Notes: generated by a model not told the origin, from the letters alone. A stretch of 64,000 bases of DNA from Chachezhania sediminis (GCF_009765275.1 NZ_VOPH01000001.1:124001-188000), one strand, 5' to 3'; positions 27,851 through 37,091 are shown, counted from the stretch's first letter. A program made the numbers and translations.

Positions 27851-28741
27851 TTATTCGACGTTCTGGACCTGTTCGCGCATCTGGTCAATGACCGCCTTCA
27901 GCTCCAGTCCGATCTCTGTCAGGGCCACCGACTGTGCCTTGGAACACAGCGTGTTGGCCTCGCGATTGAATTCCTGCATCAGGAAATCCAGCTTGCGCCC
28001 CGCGGGGCTGCCCGCCTCGATCAGCGCGCGCGCCGCGTCAACATGCGCGCGCAGGCGGTCGATCTCCTCGGTCACGTCGGCCTTGACCGCCAGCAACGCC
28101 AGTTCCTGCGCCACCCGGTCGGGATCGGCGCCATCGGTGGCCTCCAGCACGCGGGCAAGGTTTGTACGAAGCGTCTCGGCCACCGTCTCCTTGCGCGCCT
28201 CGGCCCGTTTCGCGGCCTCTTCCGTCAGCGCCGCGATCTGGCCCAGTTGCCCCGCCAGCACGGCCTGCAATGCCGCGCCTTCCTGGGCCCGCATCCCGTC
28301 GAAGGCCCGGGCCAGGGATGCACAGTCGGCCTTCAGTTGCTTCAGCAGCGGCGCATGATCCTCTGCCTCCGTCGCCTGGACCATCACGCCCGACACATGC
28401 AGCAGGTCCGCGGCCTTTGTCGGCGCCAGCGTTACGCCCTTGTCGGCAGCCAGCGACTCGATCTGGCGGATCGCAGCCAGCGCGGCGTCCAGCGCCGACG
28501 AATTGATCGCCAGGGACGCGGTCCCGTCACTGCGGGTCACACGCAGACTCAAGGTAACGTTTCCCCGAGTCACCGTCTTCGAAAGTTCGGCCCGGACGGC
28601 GGCTTCCAGCCCGTCGATCCAGTCGGGAACCCGCAGGCGCAGGTCCAGACCCTTGCCGTTCACGCTGCGCAGATCCCAGCCCCAGCTATAGCGGCCCAGT
28701 TCGCCCTTGGCGGCCGCAAATCCCGTCATCGATTTCAGCAT
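27851..28741 (-). CDS. yicC: YicC family endoribonuclease-like protein
   Basis: YicC/YloC family protein (296 aa), linked to RNA turnover in E. coli. The N-terminal domain starts MLKSMTGFAAAKGELG and the C-terminal DUF1732 domain ends with the conserved FLMQEFNREANTLCSKAQ segment. ATG at 28741 gives the canonical start; a reading to 28813 adds a non-conserved leader. First gene of the yicC-gmk-gammaCA-PLP-phoR run. Confidence 0.93.
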   Translation of the reverse strand: MLKSMTGFAAAKGELGRYSWGWDLRSVNGKGLDLRLRVPDWIDGLEAAVRAELSKTVTRGNVTLSLRVTRSDGTASLAINSSALDAALAAIRQIESLAADKGVTLAPTKAADLLHVSGVMVQATEAEDHAPLLKQLKADCASLARAFDGMRAQEGAALQAVLAGQLGQIAALTEEAAKRAEARKETVAETLRTNLARVLEATDGADPDRVAQELALLAVKADVTEEIDRLRAHVDAARALIEAGSPAGRKLDFLMQEFNREANTLCSKAQSVALTEIGLELKAVIDQMREQVQNVE

Positions 28742-29125
28742 GGGGCGCCTTTCGATTAAAATTTTCTTTGCCATGGCGGCACATAGGATGCTGCGCTGCC
28801 GCATGGGCCGCACCTAATGCCAAGGACTGCCTGAGGGCAAGGCCCCCGCCGGGGACGCCGGAATCGGTCGTGGCCCGCATACACCGCGCGGTAAGATTCA
28901 GTTAAGGTGAACGCCGCGTTAACCAGATCTTATCAATTCTATCCAAAATCAGTCTAATTGGTGGCAATTTAGTATAGTCATCACGCCCCAGAGGACAGGT
29001 GTCCATACCGAAGAACCCGGTCTTTGGCGAACAGATGGACGCGTTTTCCCGCTATAAGAAAGCGGCCTGGACTCGCCCAAGTGACAATAGAGACGCGAAT
29101 TCTTCTTCGGACCTGAGAGGTAGAG
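28742..29125. promoter_or_regulatory. Divergent upstream region of yicC and the PAS gene, with CtrA-like half-sites
   Basis: No gene is seen in these 384 bases. The right half is A/T-rich. TTAA-N7-TTAT (28919-28933) is one base off the TTAA-N7-TTAA CtrA consensus of alphaproteobacteria, and TATAGT (about 28974) is a possible -10 for the PAS gene. Both are weak pattern matches. Confidence 0.25.
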
Positions 29126-29962
29126 ATGTCCAAGCGCACGACGGGAAGCGAAACACTGAATTTCAGGGCTGCCGCCTCGAAGGTGGTCCCGCTGTTCCGT
29201 TCGGGCGGCGGTCCGGGCCTGACACCCCTTCGCCAGGCCGAGGCCTATTGGGCCGCGCTGCGCGAAGATGGCGGCGTGCCCCGTCGCTCGCAGATTTCAC
29301 CGCGCGGGCTGTCGAGCCTTCTGCCTGACACCTTCATCCTGGAACGGGTGGCCCAGGGCGAGGCACGGTTCCGCATCGCCGGCTCGCGCTTCACCGAATA
29401 TGCCGGGACCGAACTGCGCGGCCTGCCGATGACCGCGCTTTTCTCGGCGGTCGCCCGTCGCCAGATGGCCGCCGTGCTGGAGGAGGTCTTCTCGGCCCCT
29501 GCGGTCGTGGAACTGCACCTGTCCTGCCGCCCGGCGGCGACGCTGCGGGGCAAGCTGGCCGCGTCCTTTACCGGCACTGTCGAAGCGCGCGCGATCCTGC
29601 TGCCGCTGAAAAGCGACCTGGGAGAGGTCACGCGCTGCATGGGCGTGATCCTGTTCGACAAGAAGCCGGTCGCGCCGCTGCGGCTGGATGTCGACACCGT
29701 GTCGATCCGGTCCGTCACCGGCCGTCCGGGGGACGAGGACATGGTCCGCAAGCCCCAGACCGTCTTCGAACCGGCGCCTGCGGCCGAACCGCCCCAGCGC
29801 GACCAGCGCCCGCCGCTGCGACCGGCTGCACCGGCCGTCCCCGTGGCACCCAAGGCCGCCGCGGAACCGGCGGGCATGGCCGAGCCTACAAGCGGTTTCG
29901 CAACCCGTCAGGCCCCGTATCTGCGGCTTGTCAGTTCCAGGGACACGCTGGAACGCAGCTGA
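29126..29962 (+). CDS. PAS_5 domain protein (alphaproteobacterial PAS family)
   Basis: Cytoplasmic protein (278 aa) with a PAS_5-type sensory domain at about residues 30-180: an opening AEAYWAALREDGGVPRRSQI, the FRIAGSRFTEYAGTELRG core and a strand ending VTRCMGVILF. The remaining 90 residues are Pro/Ala-rich and look disordered. No kinase or output domain is attached. Homologues of this type in alphaproteobacteria are of unknown function. A hairpin follows the gene. Confidence 0.82.
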   Translation: MSKRTTGSETLNFRAAASKVVPLFRSGGGPGLTPLRQAEAYWAALREDGGVPRRSQISPRGLSSLLPDTFILERVAQGEARFRIAGSRFTEYAGTELRGLPMTALFSAVARRQMAAVLEEVFSAPAVVELHLSCRPAATLRGKLAASFTGTVEARAILLPLKSDLGEVTRCMGVILFDKKPVAPLRLDVDTVSIRSVTGRPGDEDMVRKPQTVFEPAPAAEPPQRDQRPPLRPAAPAVPVAPKAAAEPAGMAEPTSGFATRQAPYLRLVSSRDTLERS

Positions 29963-29979
29963 CCCCGCGGCATTGACGT

Positions 29980-29996
29980 CCCCACCAAAGGTGGGG
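29980..29996 (+). terminator. Hairpin after the PAS gene
   Basis: CCCCACC at 29980-29986 pairs with GGTGGGG at 29990-29996 across an AAA loop. Only GCTT follows, so it is a weak terminator or an mRNA 3'-end stabiliser. Confidence 0.45.
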
Positions 29997-30033
29997 GCTT
30001 GCCGAACGCTGCCGGCGGCGCCACATCCGGCGC

Positions 30034-31131
30034 ATGGCCCGCAAACGTGACACTGTCGTTCTTGCCCGCCGGTCTGTCCTGACCGGCGGTCTGGCTCTTG
30101 CGGCGACCCGGTCCGTCTGGGCGCAGGGCTTTGCCGGATTGTCGGACGACGCCGACGGTTTTGCGCTGCCCGATCCCGCCTATCAGCTGATCTTCCCCCA
30201 CGATCACGGGGCACATCCCGAATTCCGCACCGAATGGTGGTATCTGACAGCGACGCTGGTCGATGCCTCGGGCCGCCATTGCGGTGTCCAGTGGACCTTG
30301 TTCCGGTCCGCCCTGGAACCGGTCGAGGCCAAGGGCTGGACCAGCCCGCAGATCTGGATGGGCCATGCGGCGCTGACCTCTTCCACCGTCCATCGCTTTG
30401 CCGAACGCTTTGCCCGTGGCGGCATCGGCCAGGCCGGCGTCACGGCCGATCCCTTTGCCGCCTGGATCGACGACTGGACCATGAAAGGCCGCGCCGGAGA
30501 GGGGCTGAGCCACCTGGACCTGACGGCGCGCGGCGATGATTTCGCCTATAATCTGACGCTTTCGGCGGACGGCCCGCTGGTCCTGCACGGTCAGAACGGC
30601 TTTTCCGAAAAGGCACTGGACGGGCGCGCCAGCCATTACTATTCGCAGCCCGCTTTCACGGCACGCGGGGTCGTGACCTTCCCGGGCGAAGATCCGGTGG
30701 CGGTGACCGGGCGTGCCTGGCTGGACCGCGAATGGTCCTCGGCCCCCATGGCGGTCGACCAGAAGGGCTGGGACTGGTTCGCGCTGGATTTCACCGATGG
30801 GACGCAGCTGATGGCGGCGCGAATGCGCGGGACCGGTACGCCCTTCACCGCAGCCACCTGGATCGGCGCCGACGGCAAACCCGATCCCTACCCCGACGGC
30901 GCGCTGAAGCTGACACCGGGCCAGAAGGCCAGTGTGGCCGGCCGCGAGGTGCCCGTCGAATGGCATCTGGCCCTGCCCGCCCGCGGCATCGACGTGACCG
31001 TCCGGGCGCTGAACCCGGACGCATGGATGGGGACCGCCTTCGCCTATTGGGAAGGACCAGTCGAGATCACCGACCGCCGGTCCGGCGAGGCGCTGGGCCG
31101 CGGATATCTGGAGATGACGGGCTACGACTAG
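30034..31131 (+). CDS. Tat-exported lipocalin-like protein (AttH/CrtC-like)
   Basis: Secreted protein of the carotenoid 1,2-hydratase/AttH lipocalin family (365 aa). The N-terminus carries a twin-arginine signal (RRSVLTGGLALAATRSVWA), so it is probably exported folded to the periplasm. Family blocks are EFRTEWWYLTATL near residue 67, the YYSQPAF strand and WLDREWSS with WDWFAL. AttH homologues usually accompany AttE/F/G ABC-transporter subunits; none is adjacent here. Lipid or hydrophobic-ligand binding is plausible; hydratase activity is not shown. Confidence 0.86.
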   Translation: MARKRDTVVLARRSVLTGGLALAATRSVWAQGFAGLSDDADGFALPDPAYQLIFPHDHGAHPEFRTEWWYLTATLVDASGRHCGVQWTLFRSALEPVEAKGWTSPQIWMGHAALTSSTVHRFAERFARGGIGQAGVTADPFAAWIDDWTMKGRAGEGLSHLDLTARGDDFAYNLTLSADGPLVLHGQNGFSEKALDGRASHYYSQPAFTARGVVTFPGEDPVAVTGRAWLDREWSSAPMAVDQKGWDWFALDFTDGTQLMAARMRGTGTPFTAATWIGADGKPDPYPDGALKLTPGQKASVAGREVPVEWHLALPARGIDVTVRALNPDAWMGTAFAYWEGPVEITDRRSGEALGRGYLEMTGYD

Positions 31132-31285
31132 GGTCCGGGCAATGCGGGTATATTCCACCCGACGCTCCCTGAACCCGGACGTCTGACGCGGCAGTTCTGG
31201 TACACAGCAAGAAGGGTTCGGCCGCAAACCGGCCCGGGGACCGGCGGGGCGGTACCGAAGTGTGTGCATTCATTCCGAAACCCGT

Positions 31286-31301
31286 TGCAAACATGTTTGC
31301 A
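31286..31301. promoter_or_regulatory. Perfect 16-bp palindrome upstream of the HAD gene
   Basis: TGCAAACATGTTTGCA is an exact self-complement, ending 84 bases before the ATG of the exported HAD protein. It has the form of operators bound by LacI-family or similar dimeric repressors. No regulator gene lies next to it. Confidence 0.55.
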
Positions 31302-31385
31302 CAAGAGTTCCCGCTAAAGCTGTGCTAGCACTATGGCGAACGGCCCGCACGGGCGGGTGTTCACCAGTACTGCAAAGGGGGACAA

Positions 31386-32366
31386 ATGCGCCTATTGATT
31401 TCGACCGTAATCGCCGCGGCCCTGTCCGCGACCCTGGCCTTTGCCGATCCGCTGCCCTCGTGGGAACCCGGCGCCTCGAAGACCGCAATCCTGGATTTCG
31501 TAGCCACCGTGACCGACCCGGCGTCAGACGATTTCGTACCGGTCGAGGACCGCATCGCCACTTTCGACAACGACGGCACGCTCTGGGCCGAACAGCCGGT
31601 TTATTTCCAGCTGCTCTTCGCGATCAACCGTCTGCAGGCCATGGCCAAGGACGATCCCAGCATCCTGAAGGACGACGTCCTGACCGCCGCCGCCAAGGGC
31701 GACATGAAGGCGCTTGCCGCCTCGGGCGAAAAAGGCCTGCTGGAGGTCATCGGCGCCACCCATTCCGGCCTGTCGGTGGACGAGTTCAAGACCTATGCGC
31801 GCGAGTTCCTGACGACCCAGAAGCACCCGGAAAAGGACATGCTCTATATCGACATGACCTATCAGCCGATGATCGAGCTTCTGACCTATCTGCGCGACCA
31901 GGGCTTTTCGACCTATATCGTGTCGGGCGGGGGTATCGACTTCATGCGGTCGATCACGCAGACGGCCTACAACATCCCGACGCAACAGGTGATCGGATCG
32001 TCATCCAAGTCGACCTATACCGTTGCGGGCGACAAGCCGGTGATCATGAAGGAACCCGGCATCCTGTTCATCGACGACAAGACGGGCAAGCCCGTGGGCA
32101 TCGAATCCCATATCGGCAAGCGGCCGATCCTGGCGGTGGGCAATTCCGACGGCGATTACCAGATGCTGCAATGGACCACGTCCGGCGACGGCAAACGGCT
32201 GGGCATGATCGTGCACCATACGGACGCGGCGAGGGAATGGGCCTATGATCGCGACAGCCACGTGGGCACGCTGAACAAGGCGATGGACGATGCGCCGAAA
32301 TTCGGCTGGGTCCTGATCGACATGAAGGACGATTGGTCCCGGATCTGGTCCGGCGGCAACGAGTAG
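31386..32366 (+). CDS. Exported HAD-superfamily phosphatase
   Basis: Periplasmic haloacid-dehalogenase-type hydrolase (326 aa) with a Sec signal peptide (MRLLISTVIAAALSATLAFA). Motif I is ATFDNDGTLW near residue 58 (DxDGT), motif II is in IVSGGG near residue 180, and motif IV is in LAVGNSDGDYQML near 256. It probably removes phosphate from a small extracellular substrate. It stands alone and is convergent with the TrmJ-type gene, with only 3 bases between the stops. Confidence 0.9.
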   Translation: MRLLISTVIAAALSATLAFADPLPSWEPGASKTAILDFVATVTDPASDDFVPVEDRIATFDNDGTLWAEQPVYFQLLFAINRLQAMAKDDPSILKDDVLTAAAKGDMKALAASGEKGLLEVIGATHSGLSVDEFKTYAREFLTTQKHPEKDMLYIDMTYQPMIELLTYLRDQGFSTYIVSGGGIDFMRSITQTAYNIPTQQVIGSSSKSTYTVAGDKPVIMKEPGILFIDDKTGKPVGIESHIGKRPILAVGNSDGDYQMLQWTTSGDGKRLGMIVHHTDAAREWAYDRDSHVGTLNKAMDDAPKFGWVLIDMKDDWSRIWSGGNE

Positions 32367-32369
32367 GGC

Positions 32370-33116
32370 TTACTCGCCGCGTTCCTTCCAGCGCACCATC
32401 TGGCGCATCACGCCGTGCAGCATCTGCACATCGGCGCGAGTCAGCGGCATTCGGGACCAGAGGTTGCGCAGGTTGATCTTCATCCCCTCCGCCTTGTGCT
32501 CGGGGAAGAAGAAACCCGCGTGGCCCAGCCGGTCCTCGTAGTGCTCGGCCAGCTTTTCGATCTCCAGGCCGGTGGCCCATTCGCTGCCGGCCAGTTCGAC
32601 GGTCGACGCCACGATCGTTTCCGTGGCACGGCGCCATTCATAGGCGGTCAGAAGGGTGCATTGCGCCAGGTTCAGCGACGGGAAATCCGGGTTCACCGGC
32701 ACCGACAGGATCGCGTTCGCCCGGGCGATGTCGTCGTTTTCAAGGCCCGCGCGTTCCGGGCCGAATACCACCGCGACGCGGCCGCCTTCGTTGATCTTTT
32801 CCGCCCCTTCGGTCATCGCCTGTTCGGGCGACACGACAGGCTTCGTCAGCCCGCGCTGCCGCGCGGTGGCAGCATAGACATAGGTACAGTCGGCCAGCGC
32901 CTCGGCCGTCGTTTCGAACACCTGCGCCTCTTCCAGCAGGCGCCCGGCACCGGAGGACATGGCGACGGCCTTCGGGTTCGGCCAGCCGTCCCGCGGCGCC
33001 ACGATCCGCATCCGGTCCAGGCCGAAATTCCACATCGCCCGGGCCGCGGCACCGATGTTCTCGCCCATCTGGGGACGGACCAGCACGAAAACGGGTTGTG
33101 GGCGGTCGGTGGGCAT
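32370..33116 (-). CDS. trmJ: TrmJ-type RNA methyltransferase (SPOUT)
   Basis: Trefoil-knot SPOUT methyltransferase (248 aa), predicted to 2'-O-methylate tRNA at position 32 using SAM. The N-terminus has VLVRPQMGENIGAAARAMWNFG; the knot/SAM site is VFGPERAGLENDDIARAN followed by VPVNPDFPSLNLAQ. The length suits TrmJ. Divergent from the TenI/ThiE-like gene, with 126 bases between starts. Confidence 0.9.
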   Translation of the reverse strand: MPTDRPQPVFVLVRPQMGENIGAAARAMWNFGLDRMRIVAPRDGWPNPKAVAMSSGAGRLLEEAQVFETTAEALADCTYVYAATARQRGLTKPVVSPEQAMTEGAEKINEGGRVAVVFGPERAGLENDDIARANAILSVPVNPDFPSLNLAQCTLLTAYEWRRATETIVASTVELAGSEWATGLEIEKLAEHYEDRLGHAGFFFPEHKAEGMKINLRNLWSRMPLTRADVQMLHGVMRQMVRWKERGE

Positions 33117-33242
33117 GGGCTCTCTCTGTCGGTGGATCGGGCCGCCTTAGCGGTGTGCGAGGCGAAGGACAAGCGCCCTGCCCCATTTCCAAGCGCCCGC
33201 CAATCGGATAAGCCCCGCGGAACCCATTTCCAGGAGACGGCC

Positions 33243-33863
33243 ATGGACGCGCCCGAGACCCCGCAGATCTATCTGATCACCCCGCCGGCCTTCGACCTGC
33301 ACGTGTTCCCGGATCTTCTGGCCCGGGTCATGGACCGAGTCGAGATCGGCTGCCTGCGCCTGACGCTGTCGACCCGTGACGCGGACGAGATTTCGCGCGC
33401 CGCCGACAGCTTGCGTGAAACGGCCCATGCCCGCGACATAGCGCTGGTGCTGACCGACCATATCCAGATCGCCCAGCGGCTGGGCCTGGACGGTGTCCAC
33501 CTGAGCGACGCCGCCCGCTCTGTTCGCGCCGCCCGCAAGGAACTGGAGCCCGATTCCATTGTCGGAAGCTATTGCGGCACCTCGCGCCACGACGGGATGT
33601 CGGCGGGCGAAGCTGGGGCGGATTACATCAGCTTTGGCCCCGTGACGGCGGGCGGTCTGGGTGACGGATCGATCGTCGAGGACGAGCTTTTCGGCTGGTG
33701 GTCGGAAATGATCGAACTGCCGGTCGTGGCCGAAGGTGCCCTGACGCCTGCACGGGCCGCCGAACTGGCGCCCTTCGTCGATTTCTTCGGGATCGGGGAC
33801 GAGATCTGGTCGGCCGAGGATCCGGCAGATGCACTCGCCGAACTGGCAGCGGTGTTCAAGTAG
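33243..33863 (+). CDS. Thiamine phosphate synthase/TenI-like TIM-barrel protein
   Basis: Small TIM barrel (206 aa) of the ThiE/TenI family. The DGVHLSD strand, IVGSYCGTSRHDGM, GADYISFGPV and the phosphate-loop region LPVVAEGALTPA are recognisable. There are no other thiamine genes around it, and one of the usual phosphate-binding Gly loops is altered (DFFGIGDEIW), so it may be a TenI-like homologue rather than a true synthase. ATG at 33243 follows an AGGAG-type site; longer readings run back into trmJ. Confidence 0.82.
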   Translation: MDAPETPQIYLITPPAFDLHVFPDLLARVMDRVEIGCLRLTLSTRDADEISRAADSLRETAHARDIALVLTDHIQIAQRLGLDGVHLSDAARSVRAARKELEPDSIVGSYCGTSRHDGMSAGEAGADYISFGPVTAGGLGDGSIVEDELFGWWSEMIELPVVAEGALTPARAAELAPFVDFFGIGDEIWSAEDPADALAELAAVFK

Positions 33864-34332
33864 AGCCCCTGGCCGGATCGGGGCAGGACGGGCGGCGCCC
33901 GACACCCGGGCCTGCCACCGAAGCGGCCGCGGGTCGGCGATGAAGAATGACAGCCCCGGCATGACAACCCTGAACCTCGGGCGGGGCCGGACCGTGCGGT
34001 CACGGTCCACCGCGACGGACGTCCCGGTGCCTTTCTGGGCCGGTTACGGGTCGAGACCAGACAGGAATGCCTTGGCCAGCGAACGGATGTCGACAGCGAT
34101 CATCCTTTCCGGGATCCAAAGACCGGCCGGCCGGCGGTGGTACTGCGCACCGGTCTTACTCTGGCATCAGGGCCGGCCAAAGGCTTGACACCGGCCCGGT
34201 GACACGCAGGGTGTGGGCAATTCTCAGTGGAGCGCGTTTCATGGCCATCGTCCCTGTCACAGACTGCCTGCCCCGGCGTGCGTCGGCCGGCCCGGTCTGG
34301 ACCGGACACGGCCCCGTGACGCCGGCCACCGC
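33864..34332. other. Non-coding stretch before the pseudouridine genes
   Basis: I find no credible gene or RNA here. TTGACA occurs at about 34184 but lacks a good -10 at proper spacing. Several short GC palindromes (for example GGCCGGCCGG near 34122) are expected by composition. Confidence 0.4.
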
Positions 34333-35211
34333 ATGACGCCTCAGGTTCTCTGCATCGGTGCGCTTCACTGGGACAATATCGCCATGGCGTCCGAGGTTCC
34401 GGCGCCCGGCGCCGACCTGCCCGGCCGCATCGTGCGCCGCCCGGGCGGCGTGGCCTTCAACGTGGCGCGGGCGCTGGTCGGGCACGGCATTCCCACCTCG
34501 TTGCTGGCCGCGCTGGGCGGCGACACCGATGGCGAGGCCCTGCAGACCGCCGCGATCGAGGCCGGGATCGGCACGCAAGGTCTTGTCCGCCTGCCGGGCA
34601 AGCGTACCGATGCCTACCTGGCCATCGAATCCCCGGCCGGTCTGCTGGCGGCCGTGGCCGATACCTCCACTCTGGAAATCGCGGGCCCGGCCCTGGCCGC
34701 GCCCCTGTCGAACGGCCGGCTGTCCGCACCCTGGCCCGGCATGGCGGTGATCGATGCCAACCTGCCCCGGGAAACGCTGACCGCGGTCATCCACTCGCCG
34801 GGGCTGGCGGATGTGCCCTTGTGTCTCGTGCCCGCCTCGCCCGCCAAGGCGCCGCGCTTCCTGCCGCATATCGCCCGGCCCCGCACCACGCTTTACGTCA
34901 ACCGGGCCGAGGCCGGCGCGCTTCTTGGCGATCCGCACGTCACCGCCCCCGATGCCGCCCGCCGCCTGCGCGAGGCGGGTGTTGAAACCGTTGTCGTCAC
35001 CGACGGCGCGGCCCCGGTGACGGATGCAGCCCCCGAAGGCACCCTGTCCATGGCCCCGCCCGTCGTGTCGGCCCGGCAGGTGACCGGCGCAGGCGACCTG
35101 TTCCTGGCCGCCCATATCGCCTCGCTCATCCGCGGGAATGACCGTAAGACCGCCCTGAAAGCGGCGCTCGACGCCGCCGCCCGCCACGTATCCGGAGCAG
35201 CCCCGACATGA
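34333..35211 (+). CDS. psuK: PfkB-family kinase, probable pseudouridine kinase
   Basis: Ribokinase-fold sugar kinase (292 aa), predicted to phosphorylate pseudouridine at the 5' position. The N-terminal ALHWDNIAM and RPGGVAFNVARAL blocks and the C-terminal PfkB signature VTGAGDLFLAAH, with the catalytic Asp, are present. The function is inferred mainly from the 4-base overlap with psuG, the next enzyme of the pathway. ATG at 34333 is chosen; the reading back to 34213 has no family match. Confidence 0.88.
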   Translation: MTPQVLCIGALHWDNIAMASEVPAPGADLPGRIVRRPGGVAFNVARALVGHGIPTSLLAALGGDTDGEALQTAAIEAGIGTQGLVRLPGKRTDAYLAIESPAGLLAAVADTSTLEIAGPALAAPLSNGRLSAPWPGMAVIDANLPRETLTAVIHSPGLADVPLCLVPASPAKAPRFLPHIARPRTTLYVNRAEAGALLGDPHVTAPDAARRLREAGVETVVVTDGAAPVTDAAPEGTLSMAPPVVSARQVTGAGDLFLAAHIASLIRGNDRKTALKAALDAAARHVSGAAPT

Positions 35212-36122
35212 TCACTCCCGTCCTTTCCGCCGAAGTGCAGGCCGCCAGGGCCGCAGGCACCCCTGTCGTCGCGCTGGAAAGCACGATCATCACCCACGGC
35301 ATGCCCTATCCCCAGAACATCCAGACGGCCCGCACAGTCGAGGAGGATATTCGCACCGAAGGCGCCTGCCCCGCGACTATCGCGGTGCTGGATGGCCGGC
35401 TGCATGTCGGACTGGACCCCGATCAGCTGGACCGGCTGGGACAGGCCCGGAACGTCGCAAAGCTGTCGCGCGCCGACATGGCCGTCTGTCTGGCCGAAAG
35501 CGGCACCGGTGCCACCACGGTGGCCGCCACGATGATCGCCGCCCGGCTGGCGGGGATCGAGGTCTTTGCCACCGGCGGCATCGGCGGCGTCCACAAGGGC
35601 GCGGAACTCAGCTTCGATATCTCGGCCGACCTGCAGGAACTGGCGCAGACGCCGGTCACCGTTGTCTGCGCAGGGGCCAAGGCGATCCTCGACCTGCCCA
35701 AGACGCTGGAGGTGCTGGAAACCCTGGGCGTGCCCGTCATCGCCTATGGCCAGGACGAATTGCCGGCCTTCTGGTCCCGGACCTCGGGCCTGAAGGCGCC
35801 GCTGCGGCTGGACAGCCCCGATGCCATCGCCCGCGCACAGCGGATGCGGGCCGCGCTGGGACTGCCCGGCGGGCAGCTGATCGCGAACCCGATCCCGGCC
35901 GAGGATGAAATCGAGCTGTCGACGCTTCAGCCGATCATCGACGCGGCCCAGGCGGCGGCCGATGCGGACGGCGTCGCCGCCAAGGCGGTCACGCCCTTCC
36001 TGCTGCAGAAGATCTTCGAACTCAGCGAAGGGCGATCGCTGGTGGCCAATATCGCACTGGTCCGCAACAATGCCCGGCTGGCGGCACGGATCGCCCAAGC
36101 CTTGGGCGGGATCGACGGATGA
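35208..36122 (+). CDS. psuG: Pseudouridine-5'-phosphate glycosidase
   Basis: Cleaves the C-C glycosidic bond of pseudouridine 5'-phosphate to uracil and ribose 5-phosphate (304 aa, normal length). Family blocks are VALESTIITHGMPYPQN, SGTGATTVAATMIAA, FATGGIGGVHKGAE and the catalytic-Lys region VVCAGAKAILDLPKTLE. It forms a two-gene operon with psuK for salvage or degradation of pseudouridine from RNA turnover. No nucleoside transporter is adjacent. Confidence 0.95.
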   Translation: MITPVLSAEVQAARAAGTPVVALESTIITHGMPYPQNIQTARTVEEDIRTEGACPATIAVLDGRLHVGLDPDQLDRLGQARNVAKLSRADMAVCLAESGTGATTVAATMIAARLAGIEVFATGGIGGVHKGAELSFDISADLQELAQTPVTVVCAGAKAILDLPKTLEVLETLGVPVIAYGQDELPAFWSRTSGLKAPLRLDSPDAIARAQRMRAALGLPGGQLIANPIPAEDEIELSTLQPIIDAAQAAADADGVAAKAVTPFLLQKIFELSEGRSLVANIALVRNNARLAARIAQALGGIDG

Positions 36123-36212
36123 GCCGTCGCCGTCGCGCTTCATGCAGCGCCGCCGCATTGTGGCCGGGCGACCGACTGCTTACCTTTGCATCGTGACAAT
36201 TCAGGACGTGCC

Positions 36213-36986
36213 ATGACGACGCCCTTCGAAGACGACAAGCGACGTCGCGGCCTTCTGGCCGCACTGCGCTCTTCCTTCCTGACCGGCATCGTCGTGATCA
36301 TGCCGGTCGCCATGACCATCTGGCTGCTGTGGACACTGGCCGGCTGGGTCGATGGCGTCGTACTTCCGCTGGTGCCGTCGCGGTTCAGCCCCGAGGAGTA
36401 TATCGGCATCAACCTGCGCGGCGTGGGCGTGATCATATTCCTGGTGTTCACGGTCATCGTCGGCTGGATCGCCAAGGGCCTGATCGGCCGGTCGCTGATC
36501 CGTTTCGCCGAAAGCCTGGTCGACCGTATGCCGGTCGTCCGTTCGATCTATTCCGGGATCAAGCAGATTTCCGAAACCGTCTTTGCCCAGTCGGAACGCA
36601 GTTTCGAAAAGGCCGTGCTGGTGGAATATCCACGCCGCGGCATCTGGGCCATCGGCTTCATCTCGACCGAGGCCAGGGGCGAAATCGTGGCCCGCGCCCA
36701 TACCGGGGGCAAGCTTCTGTCGGTCTTCGTGCCGACAACGCCGAACCCGACATCCGGCTTTCTGCTGTATTTCCCGGCCGAGGACGTGATCGAACTGGAC
36801 ATGAGCCTGGAGGATGCCGCGAAGCTCGTGATCTCTGCCGGGCTGGTCTATCCCCCCGAATCCGCAGAGCCGGAGGATGTGCCCCATGTGCGCCGGCGCC
36901 GGCTGCGCCGCGGGGGGGACGACGCGAATGGCGAAACGCCGCCCGCCAACGGCGCCGCCCGCATGGCCGCCGGCCGGATCGAGTAA
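36213..36986 (+). CDS. DUF502 family membrane protein
   Basis: Inner-membrane protein (257 aa) of the DUF502 family. Two strong hydrophobic segments are visible (about 21-45 and 70-92), followed by the hallmark VDRMPVVRSIYSGIKQISETV stretch and TPNPTSGFLLYFP. The last 40 residues are charged and disordered. Function is unknown. ATG at 36213; no clear operon partner, though psuG ends only 90 bases before it. Confidence 0.88.
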   Translation: MTTPFEDDKRRRGLLAALRSSFLTGIVVIMPVAMTIWLLWTLAGWVDGVVLPLVPSRFSPEEYIGINLRGVGVIIFLVFTVIVGWIAKGLIGRSLIRFAESLVDRMPVVRSIYSGIKQISETVFAQSERSFEKAVLVEYPRRGIWAIGFISTEARGEIVARAHTGGKLLSVFVPTTPNPTSGFLLYFPAEDVIELDMSLEDAAKLVISAGLVYPPESAEPEDVPHVRRRRLRRGGDDANGETPPANGAARMAAGRIE

Positions 36987-37091
36987 CCCGGCCCGCAGGC
37001 CCCCAGACCGGAAAATTCAGGGACACCGGGTCCCGACCGTCACAGGCGGGTGGACCGGGCGCCGGACAGGATCCGGCCCCCGAAGCCCGGA

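Noticed and set aside
33864-34332. Possible riboswitch or promoter in the gap before psuK
   Set aside because: The TTGACA near 34184 has no suitable -10, and I could not fold the stretch into a known riboswitch pattern.
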